Shown: in pieces, positions 11,729-19,792 of the stretch
How the letters are laid out: each line of letters opens with the position of its first letter
Numbering within the stretch: the first letter of the stretch is position 1
The notes under the pieces: model-generated
What the model was told of the DNA's origin: nothing
Seen by the model: the letters and a program-made list of their open reading frames with translations, nothing else
Databases searched by the model: none
Program-made: the position numbers and the translations under genes
Assembly: GCF_027925305.1 (NCBI RefSeq)
Contig: NZ_BSDR01000001.1
Coordinates: forward strand, 2,197,001-2,261,000
Direction: 5' to 3'
DNA from: Desulforhabdus amnigena
GTDB taxonomy: Bacteria > Desulfobacterota > Syntrophobacteria > Syntrophobacterales > Syntrophobacteraceae
Length of the DNA stretch: 64,000 nt

Positions 11729-12321
11729 TGATGCATGTAAAAAAGGAGATTTCCCCTGCGGACCTGGCGTTTGACATCGACGGCGTCGTCGCGGACACCA
11801 TGGCCATGTTCGTAACCCTGGCGAGGGAGCGTTACGGGCTGGTTCATCTCACCAAGGATCACATCGCATGTTATGATCTGCATCGATGTCTGAATCTGGA
11901 TTCCGGGATAGTGAACGATTTGATCTGCCTTACCCTGGACGACGAACACACGCTGCAGACTCCCCCCGTGCCCGGAGCGCCGAAAGTTTTGAACGAACTG
12001 GCCCGGCACGGACCTTTGCGGTTTGTCACGGCGCGTATCTGGCCCGAATCCATCACACAGTGGCTGCATGCCACCCTGCCGGATGTGCCCTTCGACCGGA
12101 TAGAGGTGATCGCTACGGGAGCGCCGGAAAGCAAATTGCAAATCTTGAAGAACATGGATATCAAATTCTTTGTGGAAGACCGCCTCGAAACCTGCAAGCT
12201 TCTGGCTCAGGGGGGCGTTCAGCCTCTTCTTTTCGATCAACCATGGAACCGCACGCCACAGGCGGAGTCGTTTCCTCGGGTGCAAAGCTGGTCCCAATTG
12301 TCCGAATGGGTCTTGCCTTAG
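11725..12321 (+). CDS. HAD-family phosphatase, nucleotidase-like
   Basis: A 198-residue haloacid dehalogenase superfamily hydrolase. Motif I is FDIDGVVADT near residue 17 (nucleophile and acid-base Asp pair), motif II is FVTAR and motif IV is KFFVEDRLETC. This arrangement resembles the 5'-deoxynucleotidase (NT5C)-like group, but the substrate cannot be read from sequence. Three consecutive ATG codons occur at 11725, 11728 and 11731. The first overlaps the TGA of the upstream CoA-transferase/GNAT gene, and none has a clear Shine-Dalgarno, so expression probably depends on coupling. Confidence 0.82.
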   Translation: MMMHVKKEISPADLAFDIDGVVADTMAMFVTLARERYGLVHLTKDHIACYDLHRCLNLDSGIVNDLICLTLDDEHTLQTPPVPGAPKVLNELARHGPLRFVTARIWPESITQWLHATLPDVPFDRIEVIATGAPESKLQILKNMDIKFFVEDRLETCKLLAQGGVQPLLFDQPWNRTPQAESFPRVQSWSQLSEWVLP

Positions 12322-12529
12322 AACGAGGGGTTACGATAAAGTATTTGGAGTTACACGGAATGAATCGTGTGTCTCTGAGAAATCTTGAAGTACCAAAGAC
12401 TTGTGCTATACCCTTTTGTTTGGCATGAATAAAAATCCATGCGGACCGGAGATGAAATTCCCATAGAAGAGAATTTTGAAGCCTTCGGCTTCAGAGGGTC
12501 CTGCATCGTGAACATTTTGGAATGCTTAG

Positions 12530-13231
12530 ATGAAATCCGACCCAATTCCTGAAACCAAAGAAACGGACAGGCAATCGAACGAACCCATCCCGGTACAGAT
12601 CAAGGCCGATCGCAATGGTTTCATGTTGGTGCCCTCTGCAAAGGCCTCCTTTGAATCCATCATGACCTATATGGAGCACCGCCTGGAAGAATCGCACGAT
12701 TTTTTCCAATACTCCGACATGGTCTTGGATGTACGTGAAAAACCTCTTCGCACAGATGAAATCCTGGCGTTGCAGCATTTACTGGAAGAAAAGTCCAGGG
12801 TAAAGCTTTCATCTGTAAGGCTGAGTGATTCCCTTGAACTCTTGGTCGATCGCCCCCCATCGCGACCGCCGGTTTCTGTGAAAAAAGAGAGCTCAAACAG
12901 GCAGGAGCCCTCGCCTGTAATCGTCCGCAGCACCTGCAGATCGGGGGCCCGTATCGTATCGCCCTCCGATTGCCTCGTTCTCGGGGATGTGAACCCTGGA
13001 GCGGAAATCGTTGCCGTGGGGGATATCGTGGTATTCGGCAACTTGAGAGGGCTTGCCCATGCAGGAGCCGCCGGAGACCGTTCGGCGCGCATTTGGGCCC
13101 TCAGCATCGAACCGAACCAACTGCGCATCGCGGACCTGGTGGCTGTTCCTCCCCGGGGCAACAAGCCCGTTCCCAAGCGGTACGAAATCGCCGAGATTCA
13201 GGGAGAATCCATCGGAGTCATTACTGTCTGA
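12530..13231 (+). CDS. minC: Septum site-determining protein MinC
   Basis: Inhibitor of FtsZ ring assembly away from midcell, recruited to the membrane by MinD. The 233-residue protein has an N-terminal domain (about 20-105) that would contact FtsZ. A Pro/Ser-rich linker follows, then a C-terminal beta-helix (about 130-233) with the family pattern RSGARIVSPSDCLVLGDVNPGAEIVAVGDIVVFGNLRGLAHAG, cut here only for description of adjacent blocks, and GNKPVPKRYEIAEIQG at the end. minD and minE follow on the same strand, but 281 nt containing a mobile-element-like repeat separate minC from minD. Confidence 0.93.
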   Translation: MKSDPIPETKETDRQSNEPIPVQIKADRNGFMLVPSAKASFESIMTYMEHRLEESHDFFQYSDMVLDVREKPLRTDEILALQHLLEEKSRVKLSSVRLSDSLELLVDRPPSRPPVSVKKESSNRQEPSPVIVRSTCRSGARIVSPSDCLVLGDVNPGAEIVAVGDIVVFGNLRGLAHAGAAGDRSARIWALSIEPNQLRIADLVAVPPRGNKPVPKRYEIAEIQGESIGVITV

Positions 13232-13245
13232 TGGGTCTTGAGTGC

Positions 13246-13362
13246 TTGGAGCCTATCCGGAAACTTCCTATGGACTTTGGAACACCCCCTAGTTCCCCCC
13301 TCGAGGGGGAAATTGAAGGGGGGGGTGTCCGCTGCCGAGGAGGGTTATAGGTTAGGCTCCAA
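13246..13362. repeat. Repeat family A, copy 1 (117 bp, MITE-like)
   Basis: Ends are TTGGAGCCTATCC and GGTTAGGCTCCAA, a near-perfect terminal inverted repeat. The centre holds the palindrome CCCCCCTCGAGGGGG (13295-13309). The whole unit matches, in reverse orientation, the 117-bp copy at 55042-55158, including the block CCTCGGCAGCGGACACCCCC. It has no coding capacity. Confidence 0.75.
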
Positions 13363-13512
13363 AATGTGAGAGAGCATCGGACCTCGGAATATAGATTTTA
13401 CGGATGCGGGTGGCAACATGGGAGGAGCGGATACGGGGTTCTGCTCCTGTCGTTCTTTTTAGTACCTGCTTCCATCTTGAAACTTCAACTCAAAATATGG
13501 ACGGGATAAGTC

Positions 13513-14304
13513 ATGGCCGGTAAAGTCATTGTTGTAACTTCTGGCAAGGGCGGCGTTGGGAAAACGACCACCGTGGCCAACATTGGAACAACGCTTGCAA
13601 AGAAAAAACACAGTGTTGTTCTGATCGACGGGGATATCGGTTTGCGCAATTTGGATGTGGTCATGGGGGTTGAAAATCGAATCGTATACAATCTGGTCGA
13701 TATCATCGAAGGCAGATGCCGCAAAGAACAGGCCATGATCCGGGATCGCAAGTTGAACAACCTGTACATCATCCCCTCAGCTCAGACTCGGGACAAGGAT
13801 GCCGTCGAGCCGGAACAGATGAAAAAATTGTGCACCGAACTGGCGGAGGAATTCGATTTTGTCTTCATCGACTGCCCGGCCGGTATCGAACAGGGATTCC
13901 GGAATGCCATCGCTGGAGCTCAAGCCGCCCTTGTCGTAACCACCCCGGAAGTCTCCGCCATCCGGGACGCAGACCGTGTGATCGGTCTCCTGGAAGCGAG
14001 TCTCTTGAAAGACATTCATCTCATCGTCAATCGATTGAACCAGCGCATGGTGAAAAAGGGTGACATGATGTCCACGGAAGATATCGTCTCTCTTCTAGCC
14101 GTTCCTCTGCTCGGTATCGTCCCTGAAAGCGAAGAGGTCGTGATATCCACCAACCGGGGAGTGCCTCTCGTGCATGAAAGGGGAAGCAAGGCCGGGCTCG
14201 CCTTTCAGAAAATAGCCGCCCGACTGCAGGGTGACAATGTCCCCCTCGAGGAGGGCAACAACGGTACCTTTTTGGGGCGCATGAAGCGGTTCATCTGGAG
14301 CTGA
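13513..14304 (+). CDS. minD: Septum site-determining ATPase MinD
   Basis: Membrane-cycling ATPase that recruits MinC and is released by MinE. The 263-residue protein has the deviant Walker A motif GKGGVGKTT at 11-19, DGDIGLRNLDVVMG, the Walker B region FVFIDCPAGIEQGF, and a C-terminal amphipathic membrane-targeting segment ending GRMKRFIWS. It is followed after 16 nt by minE. Length and motifs are normal. Confidence 0.97.
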   Translation: MAGKVIVVTSGKGGVGKTTTVANIGTTLAKKKHSVVLIDGDIGLRNLDVVMGVENRIVYNLVDIIEGRCRKEQAMIRDRKLNNLYIIPSAQTRDKDAVEPEQMKKLCTELAEEFDFVFIDCPAGIEQGFRNAIAGAQAALVVTTPEVSAIRDADRVIGLLEASLLKDIHLIVNRLNQRMVKKGDMMSTEDIVSLLAVPLLGIVPESEEVVISTNRGVPLVHERGSKAGLAFQKIAARLQGDNVPLEEGNNGTFLGRMKRFIWS

Positions 14305-14320
14305 AGAGGAGGAGGATGTC

Positions 14321-14590
14321 ATGCTGAAGGCAATACGCCGGTTTTTCGGAGAAAAGGCCAGCGGTCAGGTGGCCAGGAAGCGGATGCAGGTCGTCTTGAT
14401 GCACGACCGGCTGGACTTGACCCCGGACGTCATGGAGTCTCTAAAAAACGATATTCTGATGGTGCTTTCCCGGTATATGGAAATCGATGACCAAACCATA
14501 AAGGTAGATCTGGAACAAGGCAAGGAATACACGGCGCTGGTGTCCAACGTGATCATAAAACGCGTCTATCGCCGGGGGGATTTCGCCTGA
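14321..14590 (+). CDS. minE: Cell division topological specificity factor MinE
   Basis: Stimulates MinD ATPase and drives MinCD away from midcell. The 89-residue protein has the N-terminal membrane-binding stretch MLKAIRRFFG, the MinD-binding segment containing ARKRMQVVLMHDR, and a C-terminal topological domain (DILMVLSRYMEIDDQTIKV). AGGAGGA precedes the ATG. It is followed after 23 nt by the sulfur carrier gene. Confidence 0.95.
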   Translation: MLKAIRRFFGEKASGQVARKRMQVVLMHDRLDLTPDVMESLKNDILMVLSRYMEIDDQTIKVDLEQGKEYTALVSNVIIKRVYRRGDFA

Positions 14591-14613
14591 GTTCGTCTCC
14601 AAGAGGTGAAGCA

Positions 14614-14853
14614 ATGGCATTGAAAGTTCTGCTCGCTGCAACACTCAGAAAACATGTCCCCGGCTACGACGGCGCGGTAGGGCACGAAATGGAGGTTCCG
14701 CCCGGGGCAACCGTGCGGGATGTGGCCCGGCAACTGGGAATTCCCGAAGACGAGGTCAAACTCATCATGGTGGACGGCATTGGATGCAAATGGGAGACGG
14801 TCTTGAAAGGGGATGAGCGTGTTGCGCTTTTTCCGCCGGTTGGGGGCGGATAG
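14614..14853 (+). CDS. ThiS/MoaD-like sulfur carrier protein
   Basis: A 79-residue ubiquitin-fold protein ending in GGG, with the terminal Gly-Gly expected to be adenylated and thiocarboxylated. The pattern MEVPPGATVRDVARQLGIPEDEV, then LIMVDGIGCKWETVLKGDERVALFPPVGGG, is that of MoaD/ThiS-family carriers used in molybdopterin, thiamin or tungsten-cofactor metabolism. AGAGGTG precedes the ATG. Its place in the min operon gives no clue to its partner; no thiazole or molybdopterin genes are in the window. Confidence 0.85.
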   Translation: MALKVLLAATLRKHVPGYDGAVGHEMEVPPGATVRDVARQLGIPEDEVKLIMVDGIGCKWETVLKGDERVALFPPVGGG

Positions 14854-15067
14854 CCCCTTCTCCATTATCCTGGATGCCGTTGCAAGGACCCATTGCATTG
14901 GATAAGGATCTACACGCCCCCCTCCTTCCGACCACGGAAGTCATTCCATGATCATCCCATGCAATTTCTACATGGCTTTCTCCCCCCAAAAAAATCGAGA
15001 GAGAGAGTCATCCCCTTCCTGGAGGGACGAAATGCACCTCTTCTCTCCCTCGTTCACACACCCGATC

Positions 15068-15949
15068 TCATTTCGATTCGTTCATATATTGCACCGCCTT
15101 GAATACCGCGGCGACATCGAGGTCTCCCCACTTCTGGCCCACTCCCAGGCGAAAAACCTGGAGCAGGGCATGCCCGGCCGGAACGGGCGCTCCGAGGTCG
15201 TAGGCGGTATCCACGACAAATTTGAGGTCCTTCGTCATGTGTTTCAAGGGGAAATTGACTGGAAACTCGTTTGATTGGAGCATATCCGCCTTCATCTTGA
15301 ATATGGGCGAGGCGAGCGGCCCCGTGAGAATCACTTCCAGCATGGAATCCATGGTGAGGCCGCCACATTTCCCGAAATTTACGGCTTCCGAAAGCCCCTC
15401 CATCATGATTCCGAGCAAAAGATTGTTCATCATCTTCATCATGGAACCCTGGCCAGCTTCCCCGCAATAGATGACACCTTTCCCCATGGTTTTCAAAAGC
15501 GGGGTGAGAGCCTCGATTTCCTTTTCGGGGCCGCCGGCCAGGATCAGAAGCGTCGCATCCTCCGCTGGTTTTTTGGACCCGGAAACAGGAGCATCGATGA
15601 AAACGACTCCCGTCTCCGCAAGCTTTCCTGCCAACTCACGCGTGAACATGGGAGAAACGGAACTCATGTTGATGAATGTCTTTTTCTCGCTCAGGCTCTG
15701 TGCGGCGCCCTCAGGGCCCCACAGGAGATTGTCCAGGGCCTCGGGTCCCGTAACCATTGCAATGATCACATCGGACGCTTCCGCCAGAGCTTTGGGTGTC
15801 GGAGAAACCGCCGCGCCCAACTTTTTCAACTCAGCATCCTTTCCTGCCGTTCGGTTGTATACCGTAAGAGGATAACCCGCCTTGATCACATTTGCAGCCA
15901 TCGGCACTCCCATGATGCCGAGTCCCATAAAGCCGATTCTTTGTTTCAT
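15068..15949 (-). CDS. NAD(P)-dependent beta-hydroxyacid dehydrogenase
   Basis: A 293-residue member of the 3-hydroxyisobutyrate dehydrogenase/tartronate semialdehyde reductase family. The N-terminal Rossmann motif is GFMGLGIMGVPMAANV, the substrate-site segment is DAPVSGSKKPAEDATL, and the catalytic lysine lies in GQGSMMKMMNN. NMSSVSP replaces the more usual substrate-binding DxSTxxP, so the substrate (glyoxylate, succinic semialdehyde or other) is uncertain. The frame extends 25 codons upstream, but the ATG at 15949 is the normal family start. It stands alone. Confidence 0.88.
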   Translation of the reverse strand: MKQRIGFMGLGIMGVPMAANVIKAGYPLTVYNRTAGKDAELKKLGAAVSPTPKALAEASDVIIAMVTGPEALDNLLWGPEGAAQSLSEKKTFINMSSVSPMFTRELAGKLAETGVVFIDAPVSGSKKPAEDATLLILAGGPEKEIEALTPLLKTMGKGVIYCGEAGQGSMMKMMNNLLLGIMMEGLSEAVNFGKCGGLTMDSMLEVILTGPLASPIFKMKADMLQSNEFPVNFPLKHMTKDLKFVVDTAYDLGAPVPAGHALLQVFRLGVGQKWGDLDVAAVFKAVQYMNESK

Positions 15950-16259
15950 GCTTTCATACTCCTTCCTGGATGATTTTTCAGTAGCGCCGCCTTGGCGGCG
16001 CTTGGATGAGATTTGAATACACAAACATTCTTTCTTCTCGCCGCCATGAAGGCGGCGCTACCGTTTTTATAAACCCTCCCTAGAGCAACTGTGTTGGGGC
16101 ATGTGTACGTTTTTCAAAGTGCGAATTCCTGAAAGAAGATTACCACACAATCCCGCTTGATCCAAAAGTGGAAAAATGTTTTATTCTCCGGGAACGGAAA
16201 CGAGGGTCATGTTACAGGAATTTCGGACGAGCTCCCAGCAGAAAGCAGGTGCATTGCAT
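15950..16259. other. Intergenic region with paired GC hairpins
   Basis: Between the dehydrogenase and the Nudix gene. It holds the hairpin element at 15981-16061 and otherwise no recognised signal. The Nudix open frame extends into its right end, because alternative starts exist at 16176 and 16209. Confidence 0.45.
15981..16061. repeat. Repeat D: paired GCCGCC hairpins
   Basis: Two short stem-loops, CGCCGCC-TT-GGCGGCG (15985-16000) and CGCCGCC-ATGAA-GGCGGCG (16039-16057). The outer GTAGCGCCGCCTT and AAGGCGGCGCTAC are themselves inverted repeats, a REP/BIME-like layout. The plus-strand sequence after the second hairpin is CCGTTTTTAT. Confidence 0.6.
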
Positions 16260-16814
16260 ATGGAAGAAAAGATCAGAACTCTCAGCAAGCTGTTTGCCAA
16301 TCACTTCACCGCTCAGTTGGATACCGTTCGATTGCGCACGGGAAAAACCACGGAACGCATCAAGATCGACCATCCTGAAGCCGCGGCGGTGATCCCGTTT
16401 CTGGACTCTCAAAGAATCGTGATGGTCCGCCAATGGCGTTACGCCATCGCCCGGGAAACCCTTGAAATTCCGGCAGGGAAGGTCGATCCGGGGGAGAATC
16501 TCCTGGACTGCGCGCGAAGGGAACTCCTGGAAGAAACCGGATATCACGCGGAACGGCTCCTCCCTATTTTCAGTTACCATCCCGCCATCGGCTATTCAAA
16601 CGAAGTCATAAAAATTTATGCGGCTTCAGGCCTGCAGCATGTCTCCGAAACTCAGGATGTGGACGAGATATCCAGGCTGGAAGTCATCGATCTGGATCGT
16701 CTTCATGACCTCATTGTGGAGGGTGTCGTCAGCGACGGCAAGACAGTCATAGGCATTTCTCTTTTCCGGGCAAAGCAGGAACGTGGAGAAATCCCGGAAG
16801 ATTTCTTTGCGTAA
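16260..16814 (+). CDS. Nudix hydrolase, ADP-ribose pyrophosphatase-like
   Basis: Hydrolyses nucleoside diphosphates linked to another moiety. The complete Nudix box G-x5-E-x7-REUxEExGU is visible in GKVDPGENLLDCARRELLEETGY. EIPAGKVDPGE immediately before and the length of about 184 residues match the ADP-ribose pyrophosphatase (NudF-type) subgroup. The open frame starts at 16176. I chose the ATG at 16260 because it gives the family length and follows CAGGT at 9 nt, but ATG 16209 is possible. The GreA-like gene starts 17 nt after the stop. Confidence 0.88.
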   Translation: MEEKIRTLSKLFANHFTAQLDTVRLRTGKTTERIKIDHPEAAAVIPFLDSQRIVMVRQWRYAIARETLEIPAGKVDPGENLLDCARRELLEETGYHAERLLPIFSYHPAIGYSNEVIKIYAASGLQHVSETQDVDEISRLEVIDLDRLHDLIVEGVVSDGKTVIGISLFRAKQERGEIPEDFFA

Positions 16815-16831
16815 CGCTCAGGGTTCCCATT

Positions 16832-17299
16832 ATGAAAGTCCCCATCACCCGCTGTGGCTACCGCCGCCTTCAAAATGAACTCTTACACCTCCGGCGTGTC
16901 GTACGCCCTACCGTGTTGGAAGATTTGCAAGAAGCCAGGGCCTTCGGAGTCAAGACGGACAACCAGCAGTACCTTTTGGCAAAAGAGCGGCACACTGTCC
17001 TGCTTCGCAAGATTGAAGAACTGGAAAGCAAACTGGGCGGATGTGAGGTATTTGCAGGAAGAAAGTTCCATGCGAAACGGGTAAGCTTCGGAGCGATTAC
17101 AGTCATAAAGAATATGGATACGGGGGCAACCCACCGGTATCAATTGGTCGGCCCTTACGAATCGGATGTCAGGGAGGGAAAGCTCTCCATTGAATCCCCC
17201 GTGGGAAGATGTCTCATGGGATGTTCGGAAGGGGATGAAGTCACGGTTTTTACGCCTTCTGGAATACGAGTGTATTTTATTTTGTCCATTCAGATCTGA
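16832..17299 (+). CDS. GreA/GreB-like factor with altered coiled-coil tip
   Basis: Full-length (155-residue) GreA-family protein. The N-terminal coiled coil runs from 1 to about 75 and the C-terminal FKBP-like domain covers about 80-155 (VSFGAITVIKNMDTGATHRYQLVG, SIESPVGRCLMGCSEGDEVTV). In GreA the loop GDLSENAEY inserts into the polymerase secondary channel, and its Asp and Glu drive transcript cleavage. Here the equivalent is GVKTDNQQY (39-47): the key Asp is Val and the Glu is Asp. The protein may bind RNA polymerase without cleavage activity, like the Gfh1/DksA-type regulators. That is inference. Confidence 0.85.
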   Translation: MKVPITRCGYRRLQNELLHLRRVVRPTVLEDLQEARAFGVKTDNQQYLLAKERHTVLLRKIEELESKLGGCEVFAGRKFHAKRVSFGAITVIKNMDTGATHRYQLVGPYESDVREGKLSIESPVGRCLMGCSEGDEVTVFTPSGIRVYFILSIQI

Positions 17300-17310
17300 T
17301 GCCCTCCTAT

Positions 17311-17453
17311 CAGCAATTCTCATTTTGAAAAACCTACACCCCCTGCCCCCCTCGAGGGGGGAATTCCCGGGGGAAAGTCCCCCTTTGAAGGGGGATCAAG
17401 AGGGATGTTGAAAGCGACAGCATCATGAGGACCATCCAAAATGAGAATTGCTG
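17311..17453. mobile_element. Repeat family B, copy 1: MITE with 17-bp TIR and 9-bp TSD
   Basis: Perfect terminal inverted repeats CAGCAATTCTCATTTTG (17311-17327) and its complement (17437-17453). Flanks CCCTCCTAT (17302-17310) and CCTTCCTAT (17454-17462) agree in 8 of 9 positions, as expected for a target-site duplication. It has no open frame and includes the core CCCCCCTCGAGGGGGG (17346-17361). A second copy in reverse orientation lies at 61855-61997. Confidence 0.85.
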
Positions 17454-17523
17454 CCTTCCTATATGGAGTAACTTCATGCTTAACCTGGCGCCAATCCCCT
17501 CAAGGGGGAATTCGGTTGCTTGG

Positions 17524-17564
17524 CAAAAAAACAAAAAAAAGGCCGTGGCTGATCAACCACGGCC
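17524..17564 (-). terminator. Rho-independent terminator after tRNA-Phe
   Basis: On the minus strand GGCCGTGG-8 nt-CCACGGCC (17541-17564) is followed by TTTTTTTTG and more T. It is a strong intrinsic terminator 12 nt beyond the tRNA 3' end. Confidence 0.92.
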
Positions 17565-17576
17565 TTTGAATCTTTC

Positions 17577-17652
17577 TGGTGGCGAGGCTCAGAATCGAAC
17601 TGAGGACACGAGGATTTTCAGTCCACTGCTCTACCGACTGAGCTACCTCGCC
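17577..17652 (-). tRNA. tRNA-Phe (GAA)
   Basis: 76-nt cloverleaf read leftward. The acceptor stem is GGCGAGG/CCTCGCC, the D-arm GCTCAGTCGGTAGAGC, the anticodon loop CTGAAAA with anticodon GAA, and the T-arm has TTCGATT. The discriminator A and the CCA end are encoded. It is transcribed alone with its own terminator. Confidence 0.97.
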
Positions 17653-18424
17653 AAAGAATGATTGCTTTCTACAGAAATAATGTTCTCGTGTCAATCTTTT
17701 TTTTTGCAAGAAGATGTCAGCGATTGAAAACTCAATGAGAGTGACTGATTTGGAGCGCCACCGGCCCTAAAATCAACATTCATGCGGTCATGCGGTGATT
17801 TTGAATCTCACGTTGGACAGGCAGAGGATAGGAGAGCATTCTTGTGATAATTTTTTTATTATTATTTTCAATAACTTGCCCCAAAAACACCCCAATCGAT
17901 TCGAATCTGCTTTTTATGAAAAGCCCATAATCTTCAATATATTGCAATCCACAGCCGCCTCAAGAACTGCTGCGAATCTTCAGATATAATTGACAAACGA
18001 AAAAATTATGTCATATTGTTTCGCACGCATTGAGCGGAATCAAGGGCTGGGCGTTTTTCGCTTGACAAGGTAATTCTTGTCCTCTACAAATAAAGAAAAC
18101 ATGATTGTTTTATATTGCACAATTGAGGTAAGAGTATCTTTGGTTTCTCGTATAGTTTTCTAATGGTAAAAATCAGGCTGGAGCCGCTTACGAAAAGCCC
18201 AAATGGTCTTCGGTCAAAAAGGCTGCCGTTTAGAACCGCAAAAAAGGGTCGGTACCGGTTCTGAGACAGTTATGTGGATTTTGGTGAATAGGCCGGGGCT
18301 GGAGGTGCCTATTCTCGAGAAAGGGGGTGGGAAGCCGTTAAGTTCCGAATTTAAGGGATTGTTGTTTCTTAAAGGCAGAAAGATTTCTGGTAGATTTGTC
18401 TAGAGTATTAGGGGAGGAAAGTTC
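17653..18424. other. Gene-poor AT-rich region with promoter and long leader
   Basis: 772 nt with no convincing gene. A 66-codon frame at 18203-18403 has no ribosome site and no recognisable features. The region holds a good promoter at 18062-18090. The roughly 330-nt leader before the secreted-protein gene contains a possible stem GAACCG (18233-18238)/CGGTTC (18256-18261). I could not match the leader to a known riboswitch. Confidence 0.5.
18062..18090 (+). promoter_or_regulatory. Sigma70-type promoter upstream of secreted-protein gene
   Basis: TTGACA (18062-18067), a 17-nt spacer and TACAAA (18085-18090). The predicted start near 18097 would give a 5' leader of about 330 nt before the ATG at 18425. 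Confidence 0.5.
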
Positions 18425-19792
18425 ATGAAAAAGTATACTATTTTCGCTATACTGGCGGTTTTCCTGTTTGCAGGTTTCGCAACCTGCGTATCAGCGGCGC
18501 CAAACGTTGCATCGACTTCCAAGAATGGAAGCTTGCTGATTTTCCCCAAGATCGATGTGAGTGATGACAGATGGCAAGAGAAAGACACCGTTGTCACCAT
18601 TTCCAACGAGGGACCTGAGTCTGTACAGGTACAATGTATCTGGCATTACCCCAAAATTTCGTTGGTGACCAAGCAAGATCCCAACCGGAGTTACGATGGT
18701 ACCAGCACGAACATTTACTACAAGGCGTATGAGCAGGTATGCTGTGGAGCTCAGGATTTCACCTTCAATCTCACCAAGAATCAGGTCATTGCCTTCTCCG
18801 CCAAAAAGGGAACGGTTTTGAAGGACTTCGGGCTCAATGGGACGATCAATCCTTTCCCGACTACCCCGGCATCAGGAAGCGTAGGGAAGGGTGAGCTCAG
18901 ATGCTTTGTGGTTCAGGGCGCCGCAACAAGCCCCAAGCCCATCGCATACAACAAGCTGAATGGTCAGGCCACTATATACGATTTTGCAAAGAAGACCTCT
19001 GAAATGTACACCGCATGGGCCTTCAATGCGTATGCGCCTCTCAAGTCCGTCATGGTCAGCTCCAATAAGAACGATCCTCTGCAGTTGGATCTTACCGGCA
19101 AGCCCGGCGCTTATGACGCCTGTCCCAGCTACCTGTCCTTCAACTTCCTGGCTGATTCTCTTGAAAACGGCCGTTTCGGTACCCAGACCGAAGTCGTTTT
19201 GGTGCCCTGTACGCAGGACATGAGAGAAGCCGACGCACCTGGCGATCCCGTCGTCCCCACCAAAACCGTCGCTCAATTCTCGGTTTTCAATGCTGACGAA
19301 CTGGATCTTTCGATGCCTCGGGCATGTATAAAGTGCTGGTTTGAATCTGCGCTCACCGACACCGCTTCCTACGCAGGAAGGCAGTATCGGAATATAGACA
19401 ACTCTGGCGACTACTTCAAAAATTTCGGTTTCCGCTATCCCAGGATCCAGGATGCCTTCCAGATGAACGAGGCGGGCGATAACTTCTTGCTGGATCAGAT
19501 GGGCACTTTCTTCGGCCATGCACGCGTCGACGCCAAGGCTGGAAGCATTGCCGGCAGCAAGTGGTGCTCCAAAGCAGAAGATACCATAGCAACTCCTCTG
19601 CTTGGGCTCGTCACCTACAAGTTCATTGTTCCTCATTTCCGCGGCAAGAACTTCGATATTTCCGCCGATGCCGATGGAGGAGTTGTTGAAGATCTGTTCT
19701 ACAATAAGTGGGAACAGGCTTATACCGGTACAACCAACATGACCGGGCTTTCTGCACAAAAGGGTTATATGCGCTGGTCTACCAACCAATAG
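18425..19792 (+). CDS. Exported cysteine-rich protein of unknown function
   Basis: I do not recognise the family. The 455-residue product begins with a clear signal peptide (MKKYTIFAILAVFLFAGFATCVSA, likely cut after VSA at residue 24). The mature part is about 430 residues, rich in beta-type segments, and contains about nine cysteines (for example QCIW, VCCG, RCFV, ACPS, ACIKCW, WCSK), consistent with a disulfide-bonded periplasmic or surface protein. GGGGAGGA gives a strong ribosome site. A DsbA-like oxidoreductase lies 4 kb downstream in the same group of exported proteins. Confidence 0.75.
   Translation: MKKYTIFAILAVFLFAGFATCVSAAPNVASTSKNGSLLIFPKIDVSDDRWQEKDTVVTISNEGPESVQVQCIWHYPKISLVTKQDPNRSYDGTSTNIYYKAYEQVCCGAQDFTFNLTKNQVIAFSAKKGTVLKDFGLNGTINPFPTTPASGSVGKGELRCFVVQGAATSPKPIAYNKLNGQATIYDFAKKTSEMYTAWAFNAYAPLKSVMVSSNKNDPLQLDLTGKPGAYDACPSYLSFNFLADSLENGRFGTQTEVVLVPCTQDMREADAPGDPVVPTKTVAQFSVFNADELDLSMPRACIKCWFESALTDTASYAGRQYRNIDNSGDYFKNFGFRYPRIQDAFQMNEAGDNFLLDQMGTFFGHARVDAKAGSIAGSKWCSKAEDTIATPLLGLVTYKFIVPHFRGKNFDISADADGGVVEDLFYNKWEQAYTGTTNMTGLSAQKGYMRWSTNQ

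Noticed and set aside
18097-18424. c-di-GMP or cobalamin riboswitch in the leader of the exported protein
   Set aside because: Conserved sequence boxes of these classes are absent.
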